The notes under the pieces are model-generated. The model had not been told where the DNA came from. It was given only the letters and a program-made list of their open reading frames with translations, and made no database searches. Below, piece after piece: positions 38,112 through 45,615 of a stretch of 64,000 nt of DNA (its first letter is position 1; each line of letters opens with the position of its first letter). A program made the translations under genes and the position numbers. The DNA is taken from positions 1,964,501 to 2,028,500 of the forward strand of contig NZ_CABVGP010000001.1 of assembly GCF_902497555.1 (NCBI RefSeq), given 5' to 3'. The DNA comes from Amycolatopsis camponoti (GTDB lineage: Bacteria > Actinomycetota > Actinomycetes > Mycobacteriales > Pseudonocardiaceae).

Positions 38112-38684
38112 ATGTCCCGCGTGGGACGGCACACTCGAGCGCTGAGACCCGTCGAAGATCATGAAGTCGTCGGTGTTGAGCCCAACGACGCCCATGACGA
38201 TCTGGCGAAGGCGCTCTACCAGGAGTTCGGCGGGTCCCTCATGGCGTTCGCGCTCCGGCTGACCGGCCACGACCGGCAGTGGGCCGAAGACGTCGTGCAG
38301 GAGACCCTGATCAAGGCGTGGCGGAACGCGGACAAGCTCGACCGCCAGCCGGAGATGCTGCGCGCGTGGCTGTTCACGGTCGCCCGGCGCACCGTCATCG
38401 ACGGCTGGCGCAGCCGGAGCGTCCGCCCCCAGGAGCTCGAGGAGATCGAGTCCGACGCGATCGCGGTGTCCGACGAGTCGGACCGGACGCTCGCGGCGAT
38501 GATCGTCTATGAGGCGCTGCAGGGCCTTTCGCCCGAGCAGCGGGAGGCCATCCAGCAGACCTACCTGCGCGATCGCACCGTGAACGAGGTGGCGGCGACC
38601 CTCGGGGTACCGCCGGGCACCATCAAGTCCCGCATCCACCACGCCGTCCGCGCGCTGCGCCGGGCCCTGCGTGAGCGGGGGTGA
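38112..38684 (+). CDS. ECF RNA polymerase sigma factor
   Basis: A 190-residue sigma-70 family ECF factor. Region 2 includes GHDRQWAEDVVQETLIKAWR and LRAWLFTVARRTVIDGWRS; region 4 is LSPEQREAIQQTYLRDRTVNEVAATLGVPPGTIKSR (described by its ends). The N-terminal 25 residues lack conserved features, so a later start is possible; no strong ribosome-binding site precedes ATG 38112. It overlaps the next gene, a zinc anti-sigma factor, by 14 bases. The pair resembles SigK/RskA- or SigL/RslA-type systems; it is likely to control the flanking secreted redox proteins. Confidence 0.9.
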   Translation: MSRVGRHTRALRPVEDHEVVGVEPNDAHDDLAKALYQEFGGSLMAFALRLTGHDRQWAEDVVQETLIKAWRNADKLDRQPEMLRAWLFTVARRTVIDGWRSRSVRPQELEEIESDAIAVSDESDRTLAAMIVYEALQGLSPEQREAIQQTYLRDRTVNEVAATLGVPPGTIKSRIHHAVRALRRALRERG

Positions 38685-39489
38685 ACTGAGGGTGGCCGGG
38701 TCCGCACACACCGACGTCGCCGCGTACGTGCTCGGCGTCCTCAGCGAGGCCGAGAGCACCCAGTTCGAAGCCCACCTCATGAACTGCCCGCACTGCCAGC
38801 TCGACCTGATCGAGCTCTACCAGCTGCCGGACGTCCTCGACCTCGTGAAGCGCAGCTGGCCGGAGCCCCCGATGCCCGCGCCGGGCCCGCGCACCCTCGC
38901 CCCCGGGCCCCGCGTGCTGCGCGGCCTGATGGAAGAGGCCTCGGTCAAGCGCCGCCGCCGCAAGCGCCTCGGCATCATCGCCGGCGCCGCCGCCGCCGCC
39001 CTCGTCGTGGCCGGCCCGCTGGTGACCCTCGCGGTCCGGCCGGCCGACGCCGTCCCGCCCGCGTCGCTCTCGGCGCCGAGCACCAAGCAGCCCCCGCCGG
39101 TGACGAGCGTCCTGGCGACGAGCGTCCCGGCGCCGTCCAGTGGCGCGCCGAGCCAGCCCGGTGGCGGTCAGATCTACGGCCGCGGCAGCGGCAGCGGCGG
39201 CTCCGCCGTCAGTGCCGTCGTCACGGTGTCCCCGGTGGAGTGGGGCAGCCGCGTCGACCTCGAGCTGCGCGGCATCGTCGGGCCGTTGAAGTGCCAGCTG
39301 TTCGCCATTTCGACGACGGGCGACGCCCGCGTGGTGTCCGGCTGGTCGGTGCCGCCCAAGGGCTTCGGCATCCCCGGCTCACCGGAGCCGTTGCGGCTGC
39401 AGGGTTCCGTTTCGCTGGCGATGGACCAGATCTCCCGGTTCGAGGTCCGCGGCGACGACGGCACGGTCCTCGTCGTCGTGCAGCGCTGA
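38671..39489 (+). CDS. Membrane anti-sigma factor with ZAS domain
   Basis: A 272-residue protein: a cytoplasmic zinc-type anti-sigma domain with the H-x3-C-x2-C signature (HLMNCPHC near residue 35), a basic stretch KRRRRKR, one membrane helix (about 101-122), and an extracytoplasmic part with a Ser/Pro/Gly-rich linker and a compact C-terminal domain (about 185-272). It would hold the adjacent ECF sigma factor until an envelope or redox signal is sensed. Start GTG 38671 is used; GTG 38692 is an alternative. Confidence 0.88.
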   Translation: MSGGELRVAGSAHTDVAAYVLGVLSEAESTQFEAHLMNCPHCQLDLIELYQLPDVLDLVKRSWPEPPMPAPGPRTLAPGPRVLRGLMEEASVKRRRRKRLGIIAGAAAAALVVAGPLVTLAVRPADAVPPASLSAPSTKQPPPVTSVLATSVPAPSSGAPSQPGGGQIYGRGSGSGGSAVSAVVTVSPVEWGSRVDLELRGIVGPLKCQLFAISTTGDARVVSGWSVPPKGFGIPGSPEPLRLQGSVSLAMDQISRFEVRGDDGTVLVVVQR

Positions 39490-39540
39490 GTTTTCCTTCC
39501 CCGTACCCGGCGCCCCGCCGGGTGTTCCGCGTGCCGTCGT

Positions 39541-39575
39541 CGTGAACCACGGGCGTCGCCGAGTCGTGGTTCACG
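39541..39575 (+). terminator. Terminator after the anti-sigma gene
   Basis: A perfect 11-base stem, cgtgaaccacg (39541-39551) with cgtggttcacg (39565-39575), stands about 50 bases after the anti-sigma stop. It separates the sigma operon from the DUF1996 gene. Confidence 0.7.
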
Positions 39576-39855
39576 GTATGAGCGAGACTTCATTTCCGCG
39601 GTCGCACCGCCATGACCTGGATAAATGGCGTCCGGTTGCGCTTCGCTTGATAACGAACAGATAACGGGCTGGTCGCTTTTGAACCTCGGGCCGCTCACGT
39701 CCGTATCCCCCAATGCATCCCCCGATGCATCCCGACAGCCGGAACCAGAGCTCCCCGCGGGTTCCGTGCGATCTCGACCTCAACCAACGGTAGTTCTTGC
39801 CCGGGCCGCCGCGCTATTCGGCGTGCCCGGAATAACGAACGAGGTGAACTAGTCT
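39576..39855. promoter_or_regulatory. Promoter spacer of the DUF1996 gene
   Basis: No supported gene is present. The spacer is relatively AT-rich and contains ataacgaac twice (about 39650 and 39832) plus a direct repeat of atgcatccc (about 39714-39734). The repeated words could be sites for a regulator or for the adjacent ECF sigma factor, but I cannot define a -35/-10 pair with confidence. Confidence 0.4.
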
Positions 39856-41325
39856 ATGGCCCGGAATTCTCGGTCCCCCGTGACGGGCAAGCATCGCGTC
39901 GCCCGCCGTACCAAGATCGCCATGGGCGCGATCGGCCTGGCGATCGCGGTCGGCGCACTCGCCGTCGCGGTCAGCACGGGCCGCACGGGCGAAGCGAGCG
40001 CGGACCCCGCGGACCCGTCGTTCTTCATCGACATCAACAAGGTTCCCGCCGGCAACAACGTCAACGCGGCCTTGAAGAAGAAGGGTGCGCAAGGGTCCTT
40101 CACCGTCGACTGTGGAACGAACGCGGACGGCGCGCACCACAACCCGGACAACTTCATCGCGCAGCCCGGGATCAAGAACGGCGCGCAGCACCTGCACGAC
40201 TACGTCGGCAACGTGACGACCGACGCCGATTCGAGCCTCAAGAGCCTGCTCGCCGGCGACACCACCTGCAAGAACGGTGACAAGTCGGCTTACTTCTGGC
40301 CCGTGATCCGCATCGACCGCGAAGACAACGCGGCGAACGAGAACGAGAACCAGAAGGCGCAGCAGAAGCAGCAGGGCAAGACCGGCGACGTCCAGCAGGA
40401 CCAGAGCGCCAAGGATGCCCAGGCCGCGGACGCCGCCGGTCAGGGCCAGGACGCGCAGGACCAGAACGCGCAGGACCAGCAGGGCCAGGACGCGAACGCC
40501 CAGGACCAGCAGGACCCGAACGCCCAGGACCAGAACGCGCAGGACCAGAACGGGCAGCAGCAGAAGCGCCGGAACACCGGTGGCGGCGCGACCCGCAACG
40601 GTGACGCGAGTGCCCAGCAGCAGGACGGGCAGAACCAGCAAGACCAGCAGCAGGCCCAGGACCGCCGTCGCGGCGGCCAGAACGGTGGTCAGAACAACGG
40701 CGGCAAGAACGGCAACCAGAGCAGCTCGGCCGCCGCACCGCCGGCCGAGGAGCTCGGCGGACCCGAAGGCGCGAACGAAGAGGTCGGCGACAACGACGGC
40801 GAGATCGTCGAGCCGGAGTCCGCGACCCTGAAGTTCATCGGCGGTGGCGCGCAGAACGTCGTCGCGATGCCGCTCGGCCTGAAGATCCTCTACGGTGACG
40901 CCAAGCAGAGCACCAACGGCCCGGCCAACGCCCGGCCCAGCTGGACCTGCACCGGGTTCGAGGACCGCCTGACCGACCTCTACCCGATCTGCCCGGCGGG
41001 CAGCAAGGTGGAGCGGATCCACGCCTTCCCGAACTGCTGGGACGGCAAGAACACCGACAGCGCGAACCACCGCACGCACATCGTGTTCGCGAACCAGCAG
41101 GGCAAGTGCCCGCAGGGCTTCAAGAACGTGCCCCAGCTGCAGGTGACGCTCGTCTACGACGTCCCGCAGGACGTCCAGCAGAAGGGCCAGTACAAAGTGG
41201 ACGCGTTCGCCCAGGAAAAGCACAACCCGCGGTCCGACCACGACGACTTCGCGAACGTGATGAGCCGCAAGATCATGGGTCGCCTGGTCAACTGCATCAA
41301 CTCCGGCAAGGCCTGCGCGGAATAG
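39856..41325 (+). CDS. DUF1996 exported protein with Q/N/D-rich insertion
   Basis: A 489-residue protein: basic N-terminus, a membrane/export helix (about residues 20-40), then a DUF1996 domain. That domain (GAHHNPDNFIAQPG, HLHDYVGN, FWPVIRID at about 92-153; TWTC-like SWTCTGF, FPNCWDGKN, NHRTHIVF in the second half) is split by about 160 residues of low complexity (about 157-320). The insert is dominated by imperfect AQDQN/QDQQ repeats, then Gly/Asn-rich sequence. DUF1996 domains occur in secreted proteins of actinobacteria and fungi; no activity is established. Conserved His and Cys suggest a metal or disulfide site. It is followed by a PF03640 lipoprotein gene. Confidence 0.85.
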   Translation: MARNSRSPVTGKHRVARRTKIAMGAIGLAIAVGALAVAVSTGRTGEASADPADPSFFIDINKVPAGNNVNAALKKKGAQGSFTVDCGTNADGAHHNPDNFIAQPGIKNGAQHLHDYVGNVTTDADSSLKSLLAGDTTCKNGDKSAYFWPVIRIDREDNAANENENQKAQQKQQGKTGDVQQDQSAKDAQAADAAGQGQDAQDQNAQDQQGQDANAQDQQDPNAQDQNAQDQNGQQQKRRNTGGGATRNGDASAQQQDGQNQQDQQQAQDRRRGGQNGGQNNGGKNGNQSSSAAAPPAEELGGPEGANEEVGDNDGEIVEPESATLKFIGGGAQNVVAMPLGLKILYGDAKQSTNGPANARPSWTCTGFEDRLTDLYPICPAGSKVERIHAFPNCWDGKNTDSANHRTHIVFANQQGKCPQGFKNVPQLQVTLVYDVPQDVQQKGQYKVDAFAQEKHNPRSDHDDFANVMSRKIMGRLVNCINSGKACAE

Positions 41326-41368
41326 TCCTTCCGCACCAGCCAGTCCACGCCAGGAGGGAGAACGTCCG

Positions 41369-42325
41369 ATGAACCGTGCTCGTCCGAGTGCTGTCGCACT
41401 GTCCGCCGCCATCGCCGGTCTCGCGCTGGTCGCGGCCTGCGGGACCAACCCGTACGCCACGTCCGGTGCCGTCCAGCAGGTGTCGCTCGGCGCACAGCAG
41501 CAGCTCTCGGCGAGCACGGTTCAGGCCGCCCCCGGGGCCGGCCAGGCCCAGCTGGTCACGTCCACTGTGGAGGGTCTCGGCGCGGTCCTCGCCGACGCCG
41601 AAGGCCACACGCTCTACCGCTACGCCAAGGACACTGCGAAGCCGCCGAAGGTCGCTTGCGTCGACGGCTGCGCGGATATGTGGCCACCGCTGCTCTCCGA
41701 CTCCCCGGCACTGGCCGCCGGGGTGGACGCCCAGCTCGTCAGCCTGGTCACCCGGCCCGACGGCCGCAAGCAGGTGACGGTCGGCGGCTGGCCGGTGTAC
41801 CGCTACGCCAAGGACACCGGCTCCGGCATCGCGCTCGGCCAGAACGTCAGCGCGGACTGGGCGGCGATCACGCCGGCGGGGGAGAAGGCGGCCGCGGCGG
41901 CGGGTGAGCCCGCCGCGAAGACCAGCATCGGCACCGCCGACATCGGCGGTCTCGGCCCGGTCCTGACCGACCCGGCCGGGCGCACGCTCTACCTGTTCAC
42001 CCGGGACGGCCGGGGTTCCGGATCGTCCACTTGCGACGGTGCCTGCGCACGGACGTGGCCACCGCTGCTCGTCGACGGCCGGATCACCGTCGCCGAAGAC
42101 ATCGACACCGGCCTGGTCGGGCAGATCACCCGGGCCGACGGCAGCAAGCAGGTCACCGTCGGCGGCTGGCCCGTGTACACCTACGCCAAGGACGGCGCGC
42201 CCGGCGAGGCGAACGGCCACGGCGCCGGGAACACCTGGTACGCCATGGAACCCAATGGCTGCAAGGTCGACCCGTCGCGCCGGCCGGACAACTCCATCGC
42301 GACGGCCTCTTCCAGCGGGTACTGA
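41369..42325 (+). CDS. PF03640/COG4315 lipoprotein with two repeat units
   Basis: A 318-residue lipoprotein: lipobox LVAACG near residue 27, then two PF03640 units. The first is about residues 65-165 (LADAEGHTLYRYAKD, CVDGCADMWPPLL, GWPVYRYAKD) and the second about 190-295 (LTDPAGRTLYLFTRD, CDGACARTWPPLL, GWPVYTYAKD). Each unit has a Cys-x3-Cys pair that could form a disulfide. GGAGGGAG lies upstream of ATG 41369, 43 bases after the DUF1996 gene, so both are probably one transcript. It shares its family with the lipoprotein at 37290, which ties the two halves of the locus together. Confidence 0.88.
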   Translation: MNRARPSAVALSAAIAGLALVAACGTNPYATSGAVQQVSLGAQQQLSASTVQAAPGAGQAQLVTSTVEGLGAVLADAEGHTLYRYAKDTAKPPKVACVDGCADMWPPLLSDSPALAAGVDAQLVSLVTRPDGRKQVTVGGWPVYRYAKDTGSGIALGQNVSADWAAITPAGEKAAAAAGEPAAKTSIGTADIGGLGPVLTDPAGRTLYLFTRDGRGSGSSTCDGACARTWPPLLVDGRITVAEDIDTGLVGQITRADGSKQVTVGGWPVYTYAKDGAPGEANGHGAGNTWYAMEPNGCKVDPSRRPDNSIATASSSGY

Positions 42326-42340
42326 CCCGCTCCCCGAACC

Positions 42341-42392
42341 CCGGCCCGGCGGACACTTCCCTCCACCTCACCCCCCTCGTCCGCCGGGCCGG
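42341..42392. repeat. Hairpin element copy 1
   Basis: A perfect 13-bp stem, ccggcccggcgga (42341-42353) with 42380-42392, encloses a loop containing cttccctccacctcaccccc. It lies 15 bases after the lipoprotein stop, in a terminator position, and is the first of four related elements in this spacer. Confidence 0.8.
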
Positions 42393-42438
42393 TCGCACCA
42401 CCCGAAGTACCGCGGGACCCCCGTCCCGCGCCCCGAGC

Positions 42439-42495
42439 CCCGGCCCGGGTGGACGCTTCCCTCCACCTCACCCCCCAATGTCCCCCCGGGCCGGG
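42439..42495. repeat. Hairpin element copy 2
   Basis: An 11-bp perfect stem, cccggcccggg (42439-42449) with 42485-42495, surrounds the same loop word cttccctccacctcaccccc. The stem sequence differs from copy 1 but stays complementary. Confidence 0.8.
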
Positions 42496-42571
42496 ATTCC
42501 TCACCCCCCACCGATCCGGCTCCGCCGGATCAGCGAAGGAGGAAACAGGCGGGCGCTTCCCCGCCCCGCGA

Positions 42572-42628
42572 GTTCCGGCCGGTGGACGCTTCCCTCCACC
42601 TCACCCCCCGAGTCCACCGAGCCGGAAC
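42572..42628. repeat. Hairpin element copy 3
   Basis: Arms gttccggccggtgga (42572-42586) and 42613-42628 pair with a single bulged base around the shared loop. An incomplete relative of the loop (gcgcttccccgcccc) stands just upstream at about 42553-42567. Confidence 0.78.
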
Positions 42629-42645
42629 TCCTCCCTCACCCCCGT

Positions 42646-42980
42646 GATGCCCCTCCAATCACGCAAGATGCCTCCCCGATCACGCGAGATGCCCCTCCGA
42701 TCACGCGAGATGCCTCCCCAGTCACGCGAGTTCCGTCCCAGTCACGCGAGATGCCCCACCGGTCACGCGTGATGCCTCCCCAGTCACGCGAGTTCCGTCC
42801 CAGTCACGCGAGATGCCCCACCGGTCACGCGTGATGCCCCACCAGTCACGCGAGATGCCTCTCCAGTCACGCGAGATGCCCCACCAGTCACGCGAGATCC
42901 GTCCCTAGTCACACGAGTTCTGCCTTCAGCCACGCGAGATCCGCCTCCAGACACGCGAGTCACGCCTCCGATCACGCGAG
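42646..42980. repeat. Tandem array of about 16 imperfect 21-bp units
   Basis: Units of 20-21 bases follow one another with no spacers; a typical unit is gatgccccaccagtcacgcg followed by a or t. The cacgcg core is nearly invariant, while the pyrimidine-rich half varies. Because 21 is a multiple of 3, the array gives short repetitive open frames, but no start signal or family supports translation. Inverted copies of the same unit occur at 31354-31398 and related ones at 22945-23059. Confidence 0.88.
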
Positions 42981-43050
42981 ATCAGCCCCAGACTTCCCGG
43001 CCCGCCGGCCGCCCCTCGGTCACCCGGCCGGAGCCCCTCAAAAAAAGACC

Positions 43051-43102
43051 CCGGTCCGGTGGATGCTTCCCTCCACCTCACCCCCCTCATCCCCCGGACC
43101 GG
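43051..43102. repeat. Hairpin element copy 4, overlapping the Lrp gene end
   Basis: Arms ccggtccggtgga (43051-43063) and 43090-43102 pair at 12 of 13 positions around the conserved loop. The right arm encodes the last codons of the minus-strand Lrp gene, so this copy could terminate that transcript. Confidence 0.78.
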
Positions 43103-44151
43103 CCTACGCTGCGGTCCCCGTGCTCCGGCACGGGGACCGCGGCCCAGAAGTCCAGCGGCACGCGCCCGGTTCCGCGGCCGGCCGCGTCGAGCAGGCGGCC
43201 CATCAGCTTGACGTTCCGCAGCGTCACCGCCCGGCCGGTGATCTCCAGCCACGGCAGCTTCGCCGCCAGCACCGCTTCCAGCGCCAGCGTGTCGTGCTGC
43301 GAAGGCAGCCACACCACCAGCATCAGGTTCGCCGCCCCGGTGAGGCCCGCGCACATGCGCACCTCCGGCAGCATCGCCAGCGACCGCGCGGTCGTCTCCA
43401 GCTTGTCCGGCGGCACCCGCAGCCACAGCGTCACCGTGACCGGCGCCGGCGACACCGACCGCGCGATCTCGCACCGGACGCGGATCGCGCCCCGAGCCAG
43501 CAGGGCGTCCAGCCGGCGCCGCACCGTCGTCGCGCCGACGCCGAGTTCGATCGCCAGTGCTGCCGCCGACGCCCGGGCGTCCACGCCGAGGGCCAGGATC
43601 AGCGCCCGGTCCGCGTCGTCGAACCGCAGGGGCGCCCGGTTCTTCGCCGGCTTCACCGACAGCGCCTCGCGCTGACCCGGCGAGATCGCCCGCACCCGCC
43701 ACCGGCTGCCCTCGGTGAACATCCGCGGCGACAGCACCGTGCGCACCCGCGTCACCCCGGGCACCGCCGACACCCGGTCCAGCACGTGCGCGCCCAGCTC
43801 CCGCAGAGACGGCGCGACGACGTGGGCGAGCAGGTCGCACGGCCCGGCCACGTACTCGACGGTGACCACCTGGGGGTCCGCGGCCAGCGCGGACGCCACC
43901 GAAAGAGCGGTCCCGGGCGCACAGTCGATCTCGACGAACGCCAAGGCCAGCTGCGCGGTCAGCTCCCCGCCGATGTACGCGGTCAGCCACGCGTCGCCGC
44001 GCTCGACCAGCGTGTCCCAGTGCCGGGCGGCGGTCACCGCGCCCAGGCCGAGCGCGCGGCCCAGCGTCGACCACGACGCGCGCGGCGCCGCCTGCAGCGC
44101 GTCGACCAGTTTGAGGTCCTGCTCGGTCAACATGGCGGATTCTTCGCTCAT
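43087..44151 (-). CDS. Tandem Lrp/AsnC-family regulator
   Basis: A 354-residue protein made of two Lrp/AsnC modules: the first HTH (LKLVDALQAAPRASWSTLGR) and RAM domain, then a second HTH (DRALILALGVDARASAAALA, ELGVGATTVRRRLD) and RAM domain ending PLDFWAAVP. Single-module Lrp proteins are about 150 residues, so this is a fused double. ATG 44151 is used because the frame start at 44163 is TTG; ATG 44133 is an alternative. It is divergent from an aminoacylase/transporter operon and is the probable amino-acid-responsive regulator. Confidence 0.87.
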   Translation of the reverse strand: MSEESAMLTEQDLKLVDALQAAPRASWSTLGRALGLGAVTAARHWDTLVERGDAWLTAYIGGELTAQLALAFVEIDCAPGTALSVASALAADPQVVTVEYVAGPCDLLAHVVAPSLRELGAHVLDRVSAVPGVTRVRTVLSPRMFTEGSRWRVRAISPGQREALSVKPAKNRAPLRFDDADRALILALGVDARASAAALAIELGVGATTVRRRLDALLARGAIRVRCEIARSVSPAPVTVTLWLRVPPDKLETTARSLAMLPEVRMCAGLTGAANLMLVVWLPSQHDTLALEAVLAAKLPWLEITGRAVTLRNVKLMGRLLDAAGRGTGRVPLDFWAAVPVPEHGDRSVGRSGG

Positions 44152-44219
44152 CGGCTCTCGCAACGGTGGTTTCGGTGTTTTTCTCCGGCCATTGTGCTCG
44201 ACACTTGCATGATCTGCGG

Positions 44220-45413
44220 ATGACCCTGCGCTCGGACGCCGCCGCCCTGCTCGACGACCTGGTCGCCCTCCGCCGCGACCTGCACCGCATCCCCGAGATC
44301 GGCCTGCACCTGCCGCGCACCCAGGAGCGGGTCCTCGCGGCCCTCGACGGCCTGCCCCTCGAACTCAGCCTCGGCAAGAACCTCTCGTCGATCACGGGAG
44401 TCCTCCGTGGCGGCAAGCCCGGCGGAACCGTCCTGCTGCGCGGCGATATGGACGCGCTCCCGGTGACCGAGGCCAGCGGCGAGGAGTTCAGCTCGACCCT
44501 CGACGGCGCCATGCACGCCTGCGGCCACGACCTCCACACGGCGGGGCTGGTCGGCGCGGCCCGCCTGCTCGCCGCCCGCCGCGAGGAACTCGCCGGCGAC
44601 GTCGTCTTCATGTTCCAGCCCGGCGAAGAAGGCTGGGACGGCGCCGGCGTCATGATCGACGAAGGCGTCCTGACAGCGTCCGGCAAGCACGTCGACGCCG
44701 CGTACGGCCTGCACGTTTCGGCCGCCAGCTACGCGAAGGGCCAGTTCACCGCCCGCCCCGGCACGCTGATGGCGGCCTCGGGCGCCCTCGAGGTCCGCGT
44801 GCGGGGCGAAGGCGGCCACGGCTCGTCGCCGCACGACGCCCGCGACCCGATCCCGGCGGCCTGCGAGATGGTCACCGCCCTCCAGACGATGGTGACGCGC
44901 ACCTTCGACGTCTTCGACCCGGTCGTGGTCACCGTCGGCTCGTTCCACGCCGGCACCCGGCGCAACATCATCCCGGACGACGCGGTGTTCGAGGCGACGC
45001 TGCGGTCGTTCTCGCCCGAGGTCGCGGCCCGGGTGGGGGAGAAGGCGGTGCAGGTCTGCCGCGGCATCGCCGACGCGCACGGCCTCGACATCGACGTCAC
45101 CTACGAGCCGGAGTACCCCGCGACGGTCAACGACGCGGCCGCCTACGACTTCGTCGCCGACACGATCCGTGACGTCTTCGGGGAGGAGCGGTTCACCGAG
45201 ATGGCCGATCCGATCACCGGCTCGGAGGACTTCTCCCGCGTGCTCGAACGCGTTCCCGGCGCGTACCTGTTCCTCGGCGCGTGCCCGGCGGACCCGGAAA
45301 CCGCGCCGGACAACCATTCCCCGCGGGCCCGCTTCGACGACAGCGTGCTCGGTGACGGCGCCGCGCTGCTGGCCGAGCTCGCCGTCCGCCGCCTCGGGCT
45401 CCTGGCCGGGTGA
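44220..45413 (+). CDS. M20 family amidohydrolase (N-acyl amino acid/peptide hydrolase)
   Basis: A 397-residue M20D metallopeptidase. The metal-binding words are LLRGDMDALPV, HACGHDLHTA, FQPGEEG and the dimerisation-domain GGHGSSPH; the last metal ligand is His in DNHSPRAR. Likely substrates are N-acyl amino acids or indole/hippurate-type amides. It starts the operon M20-DUF3311-SSS transporter-amidohydrolase under a divergent Lrp regulator, which fits uptake and hydrolysis of acylated amino acids or peptides. Confidence 0.9.
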   Translation: MTLRSDAAALLDDLVALRRDLHRIPEIGLHLPRTQERVLAALDGLPLELSLGKNLSSITGVLRGGKPGGTVLLRGDMDALPVTEASGEEFSSTLDGAMHACGHDLHTAGLVGAARLLAARREELAGDVVFMFQPGEEGWDGAGVMIDEGVLTASGKHVDAAYGLHVSAASYAKGQFTARPGTLMAASGALEVRVRGEGGHGSSPHDARDPIPAACEMVTALQTMVTRTFDVFDPVVVTVGSFHAGTRRNIIPDDAVFEATLRSFSPEVAARVGEKAVQVCRGIADAHGLDIDVTYEPEYPATVNDAAAYDFVADTIRDVFGEERFTEMADPITGSEDFSRVLERVPGAYLFLGACPADPETAPDNHSPRARFDDSVLGDGAALLAELAVRRLGLLAG

Positions 45414-45417
45414 CCCC

Positions 45418-45615
45418 GTGCGCAGCTACCACTGGCCTCCGCTGCTGCCCGTGCTCGCGCTGGTCCTGATGCCGTTCCTGCCGTTCGTCAACACGACCGG
45501 GCTGTGGCTCGGGCTGCCGCGGATGATGGTGTGGGGCGCGTTCTGGTGCCTCATGTTCACCCCGGCGCTGCTGCTGTCCGAACGCCTGCTGCGCGGGCGG
45601 GAGGACGAGTCGTGA
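45418..45615 (+). CDS. DUF3311 small membrane subunit
   Basis: A 65-residue protein with two hydrophobic helices (LLPVLALVLMPFLPFV and a second around residues 38-55). This is the DUF3311 partner that commonly precedes sodium:solute symporter genes. GTG 45418 lies 4 bases after the M20 stop, and its stop overlaps the transporter GTG (GTGA). Confidence 0.85.
   Translation: MRSYHWPPLLPVLALVLMPFLPFVNTTGLWLGLPRMMVWGAFWCLMFTPALLLSERLLRGREDES

Noticed and set aside
42449..42834. Short repetitive proteins encoded by the 21-bp array
   Set aside because: The frames exist only because the period is a multiple of three. There is no ribosome-binding site, no family match and no continuity with a neighbouring gene.
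42646..42980. Possible CRISPR array
   Set aside because: Units follow each other directly every 20-21 bases without unique spacers, and no cas genes are present. It is a plain tandem repeat.
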